Numbered from the stretch's first letter, positions 6,689-13,794 are shown. The stretch: DNA of 13,794 bases from Opitutaceae bacterium UBA3033 (GCA_002367815.1 DFDG01000196.1:5678-19471), one strand, 5' to 3'. The notes: generated by a model from the letters alone, not told the origin. Translations and numbers: made by a program.

Positions 6689-7838
6689 TGCCTATCTCCT
6701 ACCCACGAAGGATAACCCATTTTCTGCCCATATTTCGGAAAGTAGAATGTTAAGCAAACCGGGCTCAACCAAAGATACCCGACATTTCGTGGTGAATATT
6801 GCAGGTAGTGGTTTGAGCTATAATACGGGTGACTCGTTGGGTATATTTGCCTCCAACCGGGAATCTGAGGTCAACGAGATCATCAGTTTGCTGGGAGCGA
6901 ATGAGGAGGAAATGGTCACCCCTTTGCGGGCCACTTCACCGGTTAATTTGCGATTGGCCCTTATGTCCGGACTTGATCTGGATGGTCCGACCAGAAAAAC
7001 GGTCGAGGTTTTCGCGGCCAAAGTGACTGATCAAGCCCAGAAAGCCCAACTTGAGGCTCTGCTTGCGCCGGAAGCAAAAGAGGAACTGGGCGAATTTCTT
7101 TACCAAAGAAATTTCGTGGATTTCCTGGCTGAATATCCCACGGCCAAGTTTTCCCCGCAGGAGTATGTCGTCATGCTCCGCCGTTTAATGCCCCGACTTT
7201 ATTCCATCGCCTCGTCACCGAAAGTATTTCCGGATGAGGTTCATTTGACGGTCGCAGTGGTCCGATACACCACGAATCAGCGTGATCGGGTGGGGGTTTG
7301 CTCATCGTTCATGGCTGATCGGGTGAGTGAAAACATCACCCCCGTCCCGGTGTTTGTTTCTCATTCACATTTTGGTCCACCGGAAGATGGAAGCAAAGAC
7401 TGTGTCATGGTGGGACCCGGCACCGGAATCGCGCCATTTAGGGCGTTTGTGCAAGACCGAGTGGCGAGCAAGGCGAGCGGTCGTAATTGGGTCTTTTTGG
7501 GTGATCAGAAAAAAGCCACCGATTACCTGTATGAAGAGGAATGGACCGAATATTTGGCACAGCATCATGTTACCCGACTGGACCACGCTTGGTCCCGCGA
7601 TCAATTGATGAAGATTTACGTGCAGGATCGAATGCGTGAAAATGCGGCTGAAATTTGGTCGTGGATCAAAGGTGGATCATATTTTTATGTTTGCGGTGAT
7701 GCCAAACGCATGGCGAAGGATGTAGATGCTGCTTTGCATGGAATTATCGCCGTTGAAGGCGGGATGGACAGTGCGACAGCGACTGAATACATCAAACAGA
7801 TGAAGAAAGATAAGCGCTATCAGCGTGATGTTTACTAA
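6675..7838 (+). CDS. CysJ-like NADPH reductase (sulfite reductase flavoprotein type) without flavodoxin domain
   Basis: The protein has 387 residues and matches the FAD/NADPH half of CysJ and cytochrome P450 reductase, ending in the family tail KRYQRDVY. Visible motifs are the FAD-binding segments RLYSIASS (174-181) and GVCSSF (207-212), and NADPH-binding GPGTGIAPFR (247-256). Also present are GDQ near 276, the SR...K.YVQ pattern (S307, R308, K313, Q317) that reads the NADPH 2'-phosphate, and CGDAKRM (340-346). The N-terminal FMN flavodoxin domain of E. coli CysJ (about 600 residues) is absent, and no gene beside it supplies one. The likely role is electron supply for assimilatory sulfite reduction. 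The ATG at 6675 keeps the conserved NPFSAHISE lead-in; upstream sequence belongs to the opposite-strand gene. No Shine-Dalgarno sequence is seen. Confidence 0.85.
   Translation: MSSDTAYLLPTKDNPFSAHISESRMLSKPGSTKDTRHFVVNIAGSGLSYNTGDSLGIFASNRESEVNEIISLLGANEEEMVTPLRATSPVNLRLALMSGLDLDGPTRKTVEVFAAKVTDQAQKAQLEALLAPEAKEELGEFLYQRNFVDFLAEYPTAKFSPQEYVVMLRRLMPRLYSIASSPKVFPDEVHLTVAVVRYTTNQRDRVGVCSSFMADRVSENITPVPVFVSHSHFGPPEDGSKDCVMVGPGTGIAPFRAFVQDRVASKASGRNWVFLGDQKKATDYLYEEEWTEYLAQHHVTRLDHAWSRDQLMKIYVQDRMRENAAEIWSWIKGGSYFYVCGDAKRMAKDVDAALHGIIAVEGGMDSATATEYIKQMKKDKRYQRDVY
6696..6700 (-). promoter_or_regulatory. Shine-Dalgarno sequence supporting the GTG start at 6688
   Basis: On the minus strand AGGAG stands seven bases before the GTG at 6688-6686, an ideal spacing. 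It favours the long form of the pseudouridine synthase and places its ribosome-binding site inside the divergent reductase gene. Confidence 0.6.
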
Positions 7839-7852
7839 CCCTTAATAAATAC

Positions 7853-8605
7853 ATGAGTAACACATTCAATAATCGAACCGCGTTGGTGACCGGTGCCGGT
7901 CGTGGTATTGGGCGGGCAATAGCAGAAACATTGGCTGGTCACGGGGTGACCGTGATCTGTGTTTCCAAATCGGCCGAATCCTGTGGAGGGGTCGCGGACG
8001 CCATCACAGCCAGTGGTGGCAAAGCCAAGGCTCTTGCCGTGGATGTATCCGACGGGGCCGCGATTGCTCAGGCCGCAGAAACTTTATTGGGCGAGTTTCC
8101 CATCATTGATATTCTGGTTAACAATGCCGGTATCACACGTGACGGATTGTTATTTCGCATGAGTGATTCCGATTGGAATGACGTTATCTCGACCAACTTA
8201 TCGAGTTGTTTCCATTGGTGTAAGCACCTTGCGAGACCAATGACTCGTGCCCGTTGGGGCCGTATTGTAAATATTGCTTCCGTAAGTGGGATCATGGGCA
8301 ATGCCGGGCAGGCCAACTATTCGGCCGCCAAAGCGGGTATGATAGGCCTGACCAAGACATTAGCCCGTGAATTTGCCTCCCGCAGTGTCACCTGTAACGC
8401 TGTGGCACCTGGCTTCATCAAAACCGATATGACCAGTGAATTTGTTAACAACGCCGATATTTCAGCCAAAATTCTTGAAGCAGTGCCATTGAAACGCTTC
8501 GGGGAAGCGGCTGATATCGCTAATATGACAGCCTATCTTGCCTCTGAAGAGGCGGGATACATTACCGGCCAAGTTTTTACCGTTGACGGCGGCATGGCGA
8601 TGTGA
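7853..8605 (+). CDS. fabG: 3-oxoacyl-ACP reductase
   Basis: The protein has 250 residues, standard for FabG (short-chain dehydrogenase). It reduces 3-oxoacyl-ACP to 3-hydroxyacyl-ACP with NADPH in fatty-acid elongation. Motifs are the cofactor-binding TGAGRGIG at 13-20, NNAG at 90-93, the catalytic tetrad N115, S143, Y156 and K160 (the last two in ANYSAAKAG), and the C-terminal ITGQVFTVDGGMAM. The gene begins 14 bases after the reductase stop, with no terminator between, and is followed 27 bases later by acpP. Context with acpP and fabF separates it from the many FabG-like dehydrogenases of other pathways. Confidence 0.94.
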   Translation: MSNTFNNRTALVTGAGRGIGRAIAETLAGHGVTVICVSKSAESCGGVADAITASGGKAKALAVDVSDGAAIAQAAETLLGEFPIIDILVNNAGITRDGLLFRMSDSDWNDVISTNLSSCFHWCKHLARPMTRARWGRIVNIASVSGIMGNAGQANYSAAKAGMIGLTKTLAREFASRSVTCNAVAPGFIKTDMTSEFVNNADISAKILEAVPLKRFGEAADIANMTAYLASEEAGYITGQVFTVDGGMAM

Positions 8606-8632
8606 AGCCTGCTACAAAGAATTATTCACCAC

Positions 8633-8896
8633 ATGGCTGACCAAAAAACCATAGAACAACGCGTTAAGGAAATCATCGTTAACCAGCTTAACGTGAACGA
8701 GGAGCAAATTACACCTACTGCTTCTTTCCTCGACGACCTCGGCGCAGATTCACTCGACACCGTCGAACTAATCATGGCTTTTGAGGAGGAGTTTAAGGAC
8801 GAGATCAAGGGAGAGATTCCTGAATCTGATGCCGAAAAACTTCAGACAGTTGGACAAGTGACCGACTACATCAAAGCCAAAGCCGGAGCGCAGTAA
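8633..8896 (+). CDS. acpP: Acyl carrier protein
   Basis: The protein has 87 residues, acidic, with the phosphopantetheine attachment serine S40 in LGADSLDTVEL. It carries growing acyl chains during fatty-acid synthesis. Compared with the 78-residue E. coli protein it has a few extra residues after helix II (EEFKDEIKGEIPESDAEKL) and a slightly longer C-terminus. It lies between fabG and fabF, the classical order. No Shine-Dalgarno sequence precedes the ATG; the leader is A/C-rich. The hairpin just after the stop suggests that a short, abundant acpP transcript is made. Confidence 0.96.
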   Translation: MADQKTIEQRVKEIIVNQLNVNEEQITPTASFLDDLGADSLDTVELIMAFEEEFKDEIKGEIPESDAEKLQTVGQVTDYIKAKAGAQ

Positions 8897-8911
8897 GGTT
8901 TCATTTATTTT

Positions 8912-8958
8912 GGCGTTCTACCGCTTTCCTCAAGGAATAGACGGTAGGACGCCTTTTT
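8912..8958 (+). terminator. Terminator-like hairpin between acpP and fabF
   Basis: A 12-bp stem (8912-8923 with 8942-8953, one G-T wobble in RNA) encloses an 18-base loop that can form its own small TTCC/GGAA hairpin. TTTTT follows from 8954. It begins 16 bases after the acpP stop. It would end, or partly attenuate, the transcript before fabF. Confidence 0.8.
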
Positions 8959-8997
8959 GGTTTTAAGAAACCCACTTATTGCCTGTATCAGACCCAC

Positions 8998-10245
8998 ATG
9001 TACGATCTATCAACAAGACGGGTAGTAGTGACCGGACTTGGAGTCGTGACGTCGATTGGCCATAATGTTAATGATTTCTGGTCATCTTTGCTGGCGGGTA
9101 AAAGTGGCATCAGTCGTCTGACGCATTTTGATCCGACCGATTTTGGCAGCCAGATTGGAGCGGAAGTTTTGGATTGGGATGTCGCGGCGCATATGGATCC
9201 GAAAGATGCCAGGCGCAACGACCGCTATACCCAATTTGGCTTTGTAGCTTCAAAGCAAGCGGTGAAAGACTCCGGCTTGAATGTGACCAGTGAAAATGGG
9301 GATAGAATCGGGGTCATGATTGGCAGTGGCATTGGGGGAATGCATACGTATGAAACCCAACTAAAAACTCTTTGGGAACGTGGTCCGAGGAAAGTGTCTC
9401 CATTTACAATTCCGGCTCTGATTGGCAACATGTGTGCTGGATTGGTGGCTATCGAATATGGTGCGCGCGGACCTAACTTTGCTTTGGTTTCTGCTTGCGC
9501 CACCGGCTCCCATGCTATCGGTGAGGCGGCCCATGCCATCAGGCGGGGAGATGCTGATGTGATGATTGCGGGTGGCAGTGAGGCCGCCATCACGCCTTTC
9601 GCTTATGCGAGCTTTTGTGCGATGAAAGCCATGAGCACTCGCAACGACACCCCTCAGACTGCCAGTCGGCCTTTTGAGAAAAACCGCAATGGTTTTGTGA
9701 TGGGTGAAGGAGCGGGAATATTGGTGTTGGAATCCCTGGAACATGCTCAGGCTCGTGGAGCACGGATTTATTGTGAGGTTACCGGCTATGCTGCGACCTG
9801 TGATGCTTTTCATATCACGCAGCCGGATCCTGAAGGAAGGGGATTGTCGCTCTCAATGACCCGGGCACTGGCGAGTAGTGGGCTAGAACTCGGTGATATT
9901 GATTACATCAATGCCCATGGCACTTCCACGCCTTACAATGACAAATTTGAGACGCTGGCGATAAAGAAGGTTTGGGGTGATCTCGCCTATAAGATACCGG
10001 TTAGTTCGACCAAATCCATGACTGGGCACTTGTTGGGTGCCGCTGGCGGCATTGAATCTGTTATATGCGTGAAGACCATCGAGTCGGGTATGATGGCACC
10101 TACAATCAACCTTGAGGAGCCAGATCCGGAATGTGATTTGGATTATGTACCCAATGTGGCCAGAAAAGCTGATATTCGCACAGTGTTAAGCAACAACCTC
10201 GGTTTTGGTGGCCAGAATGCTTCCCTGATCTTCAGAGCGCTTTAG
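8998..10245 (+). CDS. fabF: 3-oxoacyl-ACP synthase II (beta-ketoacyl-ACP synthase)
   Basis: The protein has 415 residues, close to the 413 of E. coli FabF. It condenses malonyl-ACP with acyl-ACP. The Cys-His-His triad is clear: C167 in SACATGSHAIG, H307 in NAHGTSTPYND and H344 in STKSMTGHLLGAAGG. The glycine-rich C-terminal NNLGFGGQN is present. The ATG at 8998 follows the acpP hairpin by about 40 bases and has no Shine-Dalgarno sequence; it puts RRVVVTGLGVVTSIG at residue 7, as in the family. Expression relative to acpP presumably depends on read-through or on a promoter in the short gap, which I could not identify. Nothing abnormal in catalytic residues. Confidence 0.95.
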   Translation: MYDLSTRRVVVTGLGVVTSIGHNVNDFWSSLLAGKSGISRLTHFDPTDFGSQIGAEVLDWDVAAHMDPKDARRNDRYTQFGFVASKQAVKDSGLNVTSENGDRIGVMIGSGIGGMHTYETQLKTLWERGPRKVSPFTIPALIGNMCAGLVAIEYGARGPNFALVSACATGSHAIGEAAHAIRRGDADVMIAGGSEAAITPFAYASFCAMKAMSTRNDTPQTASRPFEKNRNGFVMGEGAGILVLESLEHAQARGARIYCEVTGYAATCDAFHITQPDPEGRGLSLSMTRALASSGLELGDIDYINAHGTSTPYNDKFETLAIKKVWGDLAYKIPVSSTKSMTGHLLGAAGGIESVICVKTIESGMMAPTINLEEPDPECDLDYVPNVARKADIRTVLSNNLGFGGQNASLIFRAL

Positions 10246-10326
10246 TTATCAATCCACCGACTGGATAGTGTGATAGACCGCAGAATTGAGAATATTCAGG
10301 GCTACTGCGCTTTGAGCTGTGGGCAT
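10246..10326. other. Short spacer between convergent fabF and the rpmB terminator
   Basis: No open frame, RNA gene or convincing fabF terminator is visible. Transcripts from fabF may end by Rho or by pausing at the rpmB hairpin just beyond, which lacks a T tract in the plus direction. Confidence 0.5.
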
Positions 10327-10356
10327 AAAAAACCCGCAGATGATAAGTCCGCGGGT
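10327..10356 (-). terminator. Rho-independent terminator of the midA-rpmB transcript
   Basis: On the minus strand, ACCCGC (10356-10351) pairs with GCGGGT (10337-10332) around a 13-base loop and runs into TTTTTT. It lies 25 bases beyond the rpmB stop. Confidence 0.88.
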
Positions 10357-10381
10357 CAGAAATAGGGATTATGGAATAATC

Positions 10382-10612
10382 TTAAGCTTTTTGCACCAAT
10401 CCGGCTTTGATCGCCTTCACGGAAACGAGCATCCGTTTGGTGCCACCATTGGGCAATTTAACGCGGATGCGTTGAAGGTTGGGACGAAACTTGCGCGATG
10501 TGATACTCGTCACGTGCGTGCCGATACCGCCGCTTTTCTTGCTTTGTCCCTTACGATTGATGGAGCTACCTATGGTGGGGCGCTTACCAGTGATTGCACA
10601 AATTCTTGCCAT
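10382..10612 (-). CDS. rpmB: 50S ribosomal protein L28
   Basis: The protein has 76 residues, highly basic. It begins with MARICAITGKRP, the L28 signature (compare CQVTGKRP in E. coli), continues with RKFRPNLQRIRV and ends with VSVKAIKAGLVQKA. It is a component of the large ribosomal subunit. It has no rpmG (L33) partner next to it, unlike E. coli. It lies 71 bases downstream of midA on the same strand, with its own terminator, and is probably expressed in part from a promoter in that gap. No Shine-Dalgarno sequence precedes the ATG. Confidence 0.95.
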   Translation of the reverse strand: MARICAITGKRPTIGSSINRKGQSKKSGGIGTHVTSITSRKFRPNLQRIRVKLPNGGTKRMLVSVKAIKAGLVQKA

Positions 10613-10683
10613 AGTTCGAGTGGTTAAAAGGTTGTGAGTAAAGGTCTACGCTCACTTGAAGCAAGGGGAATTTGAACAATCTT
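10613..10683 (-). other. Spacer upstream of rpmB with a weak inverted repeat
   Basis: The gap contains GTGAG at 10634-10638 and CTCAC at 10651-10655, a 5-bp stem with a 12-base loop. It could be an rpmB leader structure or a weak end signal for midA. No clear -35/-10 pair was found. Confidence 0.3.
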
Positions 10684-11688
10684 TCATGGTGCTGATCTTA
10701 TCGCATGCAAGACTTGGAATTTTTGGCCAAGATATGAAGGGTGAATCAGTTGTGTAAGCGCCAGTTTACGCCTGCTCAGGTGTTTCGCCTCAGAGGTAGT
10801 GACATCTTGCAGCAGGGAAGCAGCGTGATGAATGAAGAACGATTCCTGTGACTCCAAAATCGGCCCGGAAAATTCATGTCTTGTTAGAGCGGCTGACAAC
10901 CAATCCCAGCATACGTGACAAGTGAGGTCCTGACCACCTGGGTGGGCCAGTAAATCATTTGACTGAGCGTGACGAAAATAAGCTCTAACTGTCCCTTGGG
11001 GTGTTGCGCGGATGAGTTCCTCCCAGGGCTTGCCGTAGTCTATAGCAATGAACAATCCGTGCCATGGTTGGTTGAGGATAACATGCAATAGACTGACCGC
11101 TGCCTGCGGCGCATCCAAAATGTAGCCCTCGGCTACATCAGAGGGGAGGTAGGGCGGAGTATCGCCAAGGGGCAACTCAACCTCAAACAATCTGTCGTCA
11201 GCACAACCTACCCCAAGTTCTCGCCATATTCCGGTTTTAAAAATGAAACGCCGACATGGTTGGGCATCGAACAACTCATTCGAAAAAACTACGCACATGC
11301 CATCCAATTCCATGGCTTCTCCTAGTTGTATCGTGCTTGTGGCGCTGAAGGGGTGGACAACATTTGCCATGACTCCACCAGTAGGTTCACAACCAATTTC
11401 AACGAAAGTGCACTTTGAGGCCATCTTTGTCCCAATGATTTCTGTGACCGCGGCAGCTATGAGCTCACCAAACAAACTGCCTGAGGTGGTGGCGGTATAA
11501 AAGTCACTCTCCTTTCCGTAACCGATTCGCGATTTGGCCTTCCGGTAGTAACCCAATTCTTCGTCATAGAGGGCTAGCTTCATGAAACTTTCAAACGACA
11601 TCACCCCATTACTTCCCGCCTCTGTGCGAAAGCGGTTGATGAATTCTACTGGAGGGGCTGCTCCTGGCAGGTTGTCGGATGATCCCAT
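10684..11688 (-). CDS. SAM-dependent methyltransferase of the MidA/NDUFAF7 (DUF185) family
   Basis: The protein has 334 residues. The family includes mitochondrial NDUFAF7/MidA, an arginine methyltransferase needed for complex I assembly; the bacterial substrate is not known to me. Family segments visible are LALYDEELGYY (38-48), SDFYTATTSGSLFGELIA (61-78), the SAM-binding region VEIGCEPTGG (96-105), NELFDAQP (137-144), IDYGKPWEEL in the second half and GTVRAYFRHAQSNDLLAHPGGQD split around it. Motif I (EIGCEPTGG) departs from the usual E-x-GxGxG pattern. The ATG at 11688 stands 16 bases from the divergent protease start, so its promoter probably lies within that gene. rpmB follows on the same strand. 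Confidence 0.85.
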   Translation of the reverse strand: MGSSDNLPGAAPPVEFINRFRTEAGSNGVMSFESFMKLALYDEELGYYRKAKSRIGYGKESDFYTATTSGSLFGELIAAAVTEIIGTKMASKCTFVEIGCEPTGGVMANVVHPFSATSTIQLGEAMELDGMCVVFSNELFDAQPCRRFIFKTGIWRELGVGCADDRLFEVELPLGDTPPYLPSDVAEGYILDAPQAAVSLLHVILNQPWHGLFIAIDYGKPWEELIRATPQGTVRAYFRHAQSNDLLAHPGGQDLTCHVCWDWLSAALTRHEFSGPILESQESFFIHHAASLLQDVTTSEAKHLSRRKLALTQLIHPSYLGQKFQVLHAIRSAP

Positions 11689-11704
11689 TTACAAACCGAA
11701 GCAG

Positions 11705-13015
11705 ATGCACACAGTCACGGCTATGCTCAAACGCATTCTTACATTACTTGCCGGTGCCTCGCTGGGAATTTTACTTTCCTTGATGGCGTTTCAGGTGGCC
11801 GCAGTATGGGGTTTTTGGCCAAACCGCGAACTCAATCGCTCGGCTGATTATGTGCGCAATGTGCTTGAATTGGTGAATGAAAATTACGTGGAAGCCAGTG
11901 AGGCCGAATACGACCGGCTCGCTCGCAAGGCTATTCAAGGAGTGATTGAGTCACTTGATCCGCACTCGGAATTTATGGCGGCGGACGCCTTTGGACAATT
12001 GGAAGACGATTTGGATGGGGATTTTTGTGGTATTGGCGTGCAGGTAGAACTGCGAAATGACAAGATTATGGTCATCGCCCCCATTGCCGGCTCTCCAGGT
12101 GAACGAGCAGGAATTTTACGCGGAGACGAGATTGTGAGTGTAGATGGCCGCATTATTAATGCCAAATCTCCCATGGATGATGCCATCAGTCGTTTGCGAG
12201 GTAAACCGCACACCTCCGTGAAGGTTGGTATTCATCGACCCACCTCGGACAAGAATATCGAATTAACTTTGGTGCGAGAGGTTATTAAGGTCGAAAGTGT
12301 GCGCGTCGTGCAGTTATTCGACGGACATATCGGCTATATCCAACTTGTGGATTTTTCCGCCCGAACCGGGGAGCAGTTTTCAGCGGCACTGCAAAGTCTG
12401 TTGGATCAAAATGCCGATGCCCTGATTCTTGACCTGCGCAATAATCCCGGAGGTCTGCTCGAGGCTGCCGTGGAAGTCGCTGAAGTGTTCTTCCCTAAGG
12501 GAGAACTGGTGGTTTACACCCAAGGGCGTAAACAGGACGACCGGGAGGATTTTGTATCCGAATTGTCGTCGCGCCCGATCCGGATTCCGATGGCCGTGAT
12601 CATAAATTCGGGAACTGCCAGTGCGGCTGAAATAGTCACCGGTGCACTTAAGGATACCAACCGGGCCGTGGTGGTGGGTGAACGCTCATTCGGCAAAGGA
12701 TCGGTGCAAACCATCTACAAACTTAGAAATGGCGAAGGCATGCGTATCACGACGGCCCGTTATTATACTCCCAGTGGTTTGAGTATCCATGGCAAAGGTA
12801 TCGCACCCAATGTTGAAATCATCATGTTACCTGAGGAAGATAACAAACTCCGCTTGCAGCGGGTTCGAAACGACGTGATCAACCAAAATGAATTCAAGGA
12901 GCGATTTGGCTTCACGCCCATCGTGGACCGACAGTTGGAGGCCGCCATAGATATTTTGAAAGGGGTGAGCATGTTGAATTCCCGTGTCGGAAGCGTTGGT
13001 AAACCTACACCCTGA
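11705..13015 (+). CDS. C-terminal processing peptidase, S41 family (Ctp/Prc type)
   Basis: The protein has 436 residues from the ATG at 11705. It is a periplasmic, membrane-anchored serine protease that trims or degrades proteins from the C-terminus. An N-terminal transmembrane helix (about 9-31) is followed by an N-terminal helical segment with IESLDPHSEFM, a PDZ domain (about 107-190, with PIAGSPGERAGILRGDEIVSVDG), and the catalytic core. The core has DLRNNPGG, the nucleophile S306 in NSGTASAAE and general base K331 in GERSFGKGSVQT. The start could instead be ATG 11723; an in-frame ATG at 11582 is rejected because it would lie in the divergent methyltransferase gene and put a hydrophilic tail before the signal anchor. 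tsaD follows after two bases. Confidence 0.93.
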   Translation: MHTVTAMLKRILTLLAGASLGILLSLMAFQVAAVWGFWPNRELNRSADYVRNVLELVNENYVEASEAEYDRLARKAIQGVIESLDPHSEFMAADAFGQLEDDLDGDFCGIGVQVELRNDKIMVIAPIAGSPGERAGILRGDEIVSVDGRIINAKSPMDDAISRLRGKPHTSVKVGIHRPTSDKNIELTLVREVIKVESVRVVQLFDGHIGYIQLVDFSARTGEQFSAALQSLLDQNADALILDLRNNPGGLLEAAVEVAEVFFPKGELVVYTQGRKQDDREDFVSELSSRPIRIPMAVIINSGTASAAEIVTGALKDTNRAVVVGERSFGKGSVQTIYKLRNGEGMRITTARYYTPSGLSIHGKGIAPNVEIIMLPEEDNKLRLQRVRNDVINQNEFKERFGFTPIVDRQLEAAIDILKGVSMLNSRVGSVGKPTP

Positions 13016-13017
13016 TC

Positions 13018-13794
13018 ATGATCTTGGCTTTGGAAAGTTCTTGTGATGAAACCGCGGTCGCACTGTTTGATCCCTCTCTTGGTATCTTGGGCGAGTGGAT
13101 TCATAGCCAGATTGTATTGCATGAGAAATATGGTGGCGTCGTGCCCGATCTGGCCACCCGCGAACATGTGCGAAATTTTCCGCCCTTGCTTGAGCAGCTC
13201 CGGATTTCGCATGGCTTTGAAAGGGTTACCGAGGTAGCCGTTACGCAAGGACCCGGGCTCGCTGCTTGTTTGGCTATTGGTGTGGCCGCGGCCAAAGCGC
13301 TATCACTGGAATTGAAAGTCCCTTTGCTAGGAGTTAATCACCTGCGAGCCCATGCCTTTTCTCCTTTTATTGGACTGCATGCCTCCGCACCTTCTGCATT
13401 TGAACGCGCATTGACAAATTTATTGCCGCATTTGGGTTTGGTGGTATCGGGGGGCAATACGTTGCTGATCAATATCGGGACCGATTGTCGTATTCGGATT
13501 ATTTCGACTACCCGGGACGATGCGGCTGGTGAGGCTTTAGACAAAGGCGCAAAACTACTTGGGCTGGGGTATCCTGGAGGGCCATTGGTGGAAAAGATGG
13601 CCATTAATGGTGACGCTCGTGCCTTTGATTTTCCCCGGGGAATTGGTCGGCGTGATGCTTTGGATTTTAGTTTCTCAGGATTGAAGACCAGTTTGCGTTA
13701 TCAATTGGAAAAAATGACCGAGAAGGAGGTCAAAGACCAGATAGCAAATTTATGCGCCAGTTATCAACAGGCCGTCATAGATGCCCTGATTCGC
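13018..13794 (+). CDS. tsaD: tRNA N6-adenosine threonylcarbamoyltransferase, 5' part, runs off the right edge
   Basis: The first 259 residues are present, of about 340-360 usual. TsaD transfers the threonylcarbamoyl group to A37 of ANN-decoding tRNAs, working with TsaB and TsaE. Evidence is the N-terminal LALESSCDET, HEKYGGVVPDLATREH (35-50), TQGPGL (76-81), the metal-binding His pair H108 and H112 in NHLRAH, VSGGNT (143-148), DDAAGEALDKGAKLLGLGYPGGP (split, 167-189) and LDFSFSGLKTS (215-225). Many bacterial copies read SGGHT where this has SGGNT. The third metal ligand would lie beyond the window. The ATG is two bases after the protease stop, indicating one transcript and probable translational coupling. 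Confidence 0.96.
   Translation, partial: MILALESSCDETAVALFDPSLGILGEWIHSQIVLHEKYGGVVPDLATREHVRNFPPLLEQLRISHGFERVTEVAVTQGPGLAACLAIGVAAAKALSLELKVPLLGVNHLRAHAFSPFIGLHASAPSAFERALTNLLPHLGLVVSGGNTLLINIGTDCRIRIISTTRDDAAGEALDKGAKLLGLGYPGGPLVEKMAINGDARAFDFPRGIGRRDALDFSFSGLKTSLRYQLEKMTEKEVKDQIANLCASYQQAVIDALIR

Noticed and set aside
10634..10655. GTGAG/CTCAC hairpin before rpmB as a riboswitch or autoregulatory leader
   Set aside because: A five-pair stem is too short to claim a structured regulator; kept only as a weak note in the spacer entry.
11582..11704. Longer N-terminus for the S41 protease
   Set aside because: It would overlap the divergent methyltransferase N-terminus and place a hydrophilic tail ahead of the membrane anchor. 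Starts at 11705 or 11723 fit the family.
12763..13248. Antisense open frame of 161 codons across the protease-tsaD junction
   Set aside because: Both sense genes are unambiguous by motif. The antisense product has no recognisable family features and looks like a compositional shadow.
1..13794. Search for mobile elements, CRISPR arrays, defence genes, tRNA or rRNA genes
   Set aside because: No direct repeat arrays, transposase or integrase motifs, cloverleaf-like sequence or rRNA stretches were seen. Genes are housekeeping types in dense operons.

Overview
The window looks like ordinary chromosome from a Gram-negative bacterium, most probably a member of Verrucomicrobiota. The main reasons are the cbb3-oxidase-like cytochrome c tail at the left edge, a short CysJ-type reductase without a flavodoxin domain, the DUF185/MidA-type methyltransferase, and a general lack of Shine-Dalgarno sequences. 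HldD (ADP-heptose epimerase) indicates a heptose-containing lipopolysaccharide or related glycan. The phylum is inferred from recollection of protein families, not from a search. There is no IS element, prophage, integron, CRISPR array, tRNA or rRNA gene. Coding density is very high, and no stretch over 300 bases lacks a gene.

Layout. (1) Positions 1-979, plus strand: the 3' end of a respiratory operon, with the tail of a CcoO-like cytochrome c followed by a membrane-anchored mono-heme cytochrome c, closed by a strong intrinsic terminator. (2) Positions 1047-6688, minus strand: a six-gene run transcribed leftward, consisting of an RsuA/RluB-type pseudouridine synthase, a secreted SH3b-like protein, folD, a receiver-histidine kinase protein, proC and hldD. 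Three of its five junctions overlap (two by ATGAATAA, one by ATGA), so it is probably one translationally coupled transcription unit. (3) Positions 6675-10245, plus strand: a CysJ-like reductase, then the fatty-acid genes fabG, acpP and fabF, with a terminator-like hairpin between acpP and fabF. (4) Positions 10382-11688, minus strand: midA and rpmB, with the rpmB terminator facing fabF. (5) Positions 11705-13794, plus strand: a C-terminal processing protease (S41) and, two bases later, tsaD, which runs off the right edge.

How the genes fit together: fabG, acpP and fabF supply the reductase, carrier and condensing enzyme of type II fatty-acid elongation. FolD feeds one-carbon units, ProC makes proline, HldD makes the heptose precursor, RluB/RsuA modifies rRNA, and TsaD makes t6A in tRNA. 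These are housekeeping functions grouped by operon economy, not one visible pathway. The least conventional parts are the receiver-kinase protein inside a metabolic operon, the SH3b-like secreted protein, the flavodoxin-less reductase, and two head-to-head gene pairs with essentially no intergenic space. I did not find a convincing new defence, mobile or biosynthetic system.
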